Shown here: one piece after another, positions 43,964 to 45,990 of the stretch
How the letters are laid out: every line of letters starts with the position of its first letter
Position numbering within the stretch: the first letter of the stretch is position 1
Assembly: GCA_009840005.1 (NCBI GenBank)
Contig: VXOR01000048.1
Span: 1 to 45,990, forward strand
DNA: 45,990 nt
Origin: Gemmatimonadota bacterium
GTDB taxonomy: Bacteria; Latescibacterota; UBA2968; UBA8231
Direction of reading: 5' to 3'
Position numbers and translations under genes: made by a program
The notes under the pieces: model-generated
Databases searched by the model: none
What the model was told of the DNA's origin: nothing
The model's input: only the letters and a program-made list of their open reading frames with translations

Positions 43964-45919
43964 TCAATAGGCCACGGCGATAACGCCGCTCTTGATCCCC
44001 TCTTCCGATTGGATATCTACCGCTATTCGATATAAGTAGAGTCCCGGAGGCACTAGCTGGTTAGAGCGGTCCGTCCCATTCCAAGGATGAGAATACTCTC
44101 CGATGGAAATGTCTCCAGCGTATATTTGCTTAACTAGCCGACCGGACAGGTCGAAGATTTCCACGGAGACCGGAACTTGGGACGTTACCCGCAAGAGCTT
44201 ATAGGAAATATGCACCACATCGTTAATGGCATCGCCGTTGGGCGTAAAAGGATTGGGCCCAATCTGCGGCGCAAATATCAGTGAACTGCTCAGCGATGTT
44301 TTTACTGCGATCCCGTCGCTCTCTATCTCATCGGCGGCGTTGCCTGGGTTGATGCGCTGGCGCACCTCGTTCGGCTCGGCGCTATTGAACACTTTACCAG
44401 TAAACAGCGTGCCCACTTCCCGCAATACCGGCGCGTTGAACACCACCTCGATCAGGGCCCCGCTGTCGGTCGGCTCCAGCTTGTGCGGAAAGTTGAGCTC
44501 AAAACCCAAGCCATCTGTGGTTCTCGACCAAGTAAAGTCGTCGTAGTTGATGCCATCTATGCGCAGCGAATCGACTGAAACCACCCCTGACGGCGTGGAA
44601 ATCTCTACGCCGTCAAAGCCTGTGTCGCTAGCCCGGATGGTCGGCCGGATGAAATAGGTGAAATGCGTCGCTTGCCCCACTTGGGTATCTATCGGGAAAA
44701 TTTCTCCCACTAAGCCGTGCACAGCCGGCGGCACTGAGGCCCTAAACTCGACATAATCGATCTTGCCCCCATCCTCGATAGTAGAAAAGAAGTCCACTTT
44801 GAGCTGGAGGAATTGGCGGGGACTAGGGGAAACGATGCTGGTCCCCGAATTTTCAAATAGATAGGGACTGGACCAGAAACTCCAGTTTTCCGTATCGGGG
44901 CTCACTCTATCCTGGGGTTTTACCGGCTTGAGAACATCGAGCAGCTTGCTGTAGCGGCGCTTGTATTCGCTCAGGGTCAAGTCGCCGCCGCCATCGCGAA
45001 ATTGCACGCTGTCCCGCTGCTCGGGTCGCAGTTGCCAAAAAATGTCGGGATGTGGGTCTGCGCCCGTCCGGGTGCGAATATCGACTCGGGCGTCCGCATC
45101 TTGTCGGCCCGACCAGCGCATCTCGCCCCAACTGGCCAAGCCGCCTAGATCGACTACTTCGGACTCATACGAGGCTCGGGCCAAAAAACCACCGCCGTAG
45201 AGTTCAAAATCGGCGAGCCCTATTTCCTTGGGCGTGTCGCGAAAAATCAGTAATTGGACCGTTTGAGTCGATATCGGCGGGTCTAAAATCACGCTGACTT
45301 CAGGTTCGGTATTTTCTTTTACCTCGGCGACGGTCGGGAACCAGGACATTCTGTTGCCAATATTGACCAGCCTCTCATCGAGAGAGCCAATGGAGAGCCG
45401 CTCCACAAAATGCTCTGGCTTTTCGGCCAGAGGGCGGAATCTCGCTTCCCGGATGAGAAATCGCCCGCCTAAATCAAAAGTCAATTGTTCACTGAGGGTC
45501 CGCGAAGTGCCCACCTGAAAGCTCTCTGGAGCTACGGCTGGCCACGTGAGGCCCGTAGTAGGATCGCCATCGACCAAGACCTCTCCAATCAGTTTATTTT
45601 GATTGGCGAAAAGCCGCACCCGTACCCAGCCACCTCTGCTCAAGAGGGTCGCGGCAATGTCCTCGTCCTCATCAAAGTAGTTGGGTTGTAGTGAACCCGT
45701 CTGCAAAGAGTCCAACTCAAGGGCATCCTGCAGTTGGGAGGCCGACCATTCGATTTCCCTGAAGTCGATGTCGAGGCTTTCAAGGCTGTCTTTTTCCGCT
45801 GTTGAAAAGGGGGTGCCAATTCTATAAATAACCACGCCGGAGACGTTTTGAGGACAGAGGCCGACACCTAGCAACGCGAGTAACAGGACCCCTATTGACT
45901 TAGGTAAGAGCATGCCCAA
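43964..45919 (-). CDS. Exported protein with FlgD/CHU_C-like C-terminal domain (paralogue 3)
   Basis: A 651-residue exported protein, the first gene of the operon, starting at ATG 45919 with a signal peptide (LLPKSIGVLLLALLGVGLCP). A discoidin-like part (LTFDLGGRFLIREARFRPL, about 145-165) is followed by a second beta region with LADFELYGGGF (about 230-240), the shared VGEIFPIDTQVGQATHFTYF (about 405-425), and a C-terminal domain opening with PFTPNGDAINDV (about 557) then VEIFDLSGRLVKQIYAGDIS. The promoter must lie upstream of 45919, at the right edge of the window. Confidence 0.85.
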   Translation of the reverse strand: MGMLLPKSIGVLLLALLGVGLCPQNVSGVVIYRIGTPFSTAEKDSLESLDIDFREIEWSASQLQDALELDSLQTGSLQPNYFDEDEDIAATLLSRGGWVRVRLFANQNKLIGEVLVDGDPTTGLTWPAVAPESFQVGTSRTLSEQLTFDLGGRFLIREARFRPLAEKPEHFVERLSIGSLDERLVNIGNRMSWFPTVAEVKENTEPEVSVILDPPISTQTVQLLIFRDTPKEIGLADFELYGGGFLARASYESEVVDLGGLASWGEMRWSGRQDADARVDIRTRTGADPHPDIFWQLRPEQRDSVQFRDGGGDLTLSEYKRRYSKLLDVLKPVKPQDRVSPDTENWSFWSSPYLFENSGTSIVSPSPRQFLQLKVDFFSTIEDGGKIDYVEFRASVPPAVHGLVGEIFPIDTQVGQATHFTYFIRPTIRASDTGFDGVEISTPSGVVSVDSLRIDGINYDDFTWSRTTDGLGFELNFPHKLEPTDSGALIEVVFNAPVLREVGTLFTGKVFNSAEPNEVRQRINPGNAADEIESDGIAVKTSLSSSLIFAPQIGPNPFTPNGDAINDVVHISYKLLRVTSQVPVSVEIFDLSGRLVKQIYAGDISIGEYSHPWNGTDRSNQLVPPGLYLYRIAVDIQSEEGIKSGVIAVAY

Positions 45920-45956
45920 TCCTTTGGCAAGATTATTAATTGATGTTACGCATCGT

Positions 45957-45982
45957 CCTGCCAGTATGCTAGCATTGGCAGG
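45957..45982. promoter_or_regulatory. Inverted repeat upstream of the surface-protein operon
   Basis: CCTGCCA (45957-45963) pairs perfectly with TGGCAGG (45976-45982), and the centre holds the palindrome ATGCTAGCAT. It lies 37 bases upstream of the first gene's start. It has no T tract, so it is not an obvious terminator; it could be an operator or the end of the upstream unit. Confidence 0.35.
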
Positions 45983-45990
45983 TATAGAGA

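Overview
The window looks like chromosomal DNA from an uncultured, Gram-negative, mostly GC-rich bacterium. The gene mix includes several phytanoyl-CoA-dioxygenase-like proteins, an HpcH aldolase, an M19-like protein, secreted proteins with FlgD-like C-termini, an FG-GAP/UnbV protein, a TonB-dependent receptor and a SUMF1-domain protein. This recalls Latescibacterota or Poribacteria-like members of the FCB neighbourhood. That assignment is inference from gene content; there is no rRNA to confirm it.

Left part (1-14,496). After the N-terminal part of a TPR protein (minus strand, running off the left edge) comes a 13.4 kb plus-strand defence operon: hsdM, HEPN, MNT, second HEPN, an MNT domain fused to HsdS, a membrane-anchored TPR protein, a superfamily-1 helicase, DUF2290, an AAA/SMC-like ATPase, DUF4276 and hsdR. 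Genes overlap or nearly touch almost throughout, and a strong bidirectional terminator closes the unit next to a tRNA-Lys(CUU). It reads as a type I restriction-modification locus into which two HEPN/MNT toxin-antitoxin-like pairs and two two-gene modules have been built. Two tiny ORFs at the module junctions (6307-6363 and 9202-9297) resemble the first residues of HsdR. They suggest that accessory modules were repeatedly inserted at the hsdR start. The helicase module is visibly more AT-rich than hsdM and hsdR. This locus, with the MNT-HsdS fusion, is the best candidate for a previously undescribed system.

Middle part (14,500-35,060). This is mainly metabolic, transport and sugar-related: a PhyH oxygenase, a small hypothetical, a CNT nucleoside transporter, a P-loop kinase-like protein coupled to an NAD-dependent epimerase, a TonB-dependent receptor, an MFS exporter and a DegT aminotransferase. 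The last 82 bp of the aminotransferase gene are repeated on the far side of a relE-xre toxin-antitoxin cassette. Then come folE2 and a plus-strand cluster (HpcH aldolase, degenerate M19 dipeptidase-like protein, second PhyH, unknown protein) probably devoted to breaking down a small organic compound. A 180-bp MITE with 18-bp inverted repeats and a perfect 8-bp target duplication sits exactly at the stop codon of the second PhyH gene. After it come a membrane/spermidine-synthase-like fusion, a membrane-protein remnant, a secreted SUMF1-domain protein and a secreted FG-GAP/UnbV protein.

Right part (35,072-45,990). A minus-strand operon of five exported proteins: three paralogues with a FlgD/CHU_C-like C-terminus, a large probable outer-membrane or cell-surface protein, and a lipoprotein with two parvulin domains. 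Together they look like a cell-surface assembly with its own folding factor.
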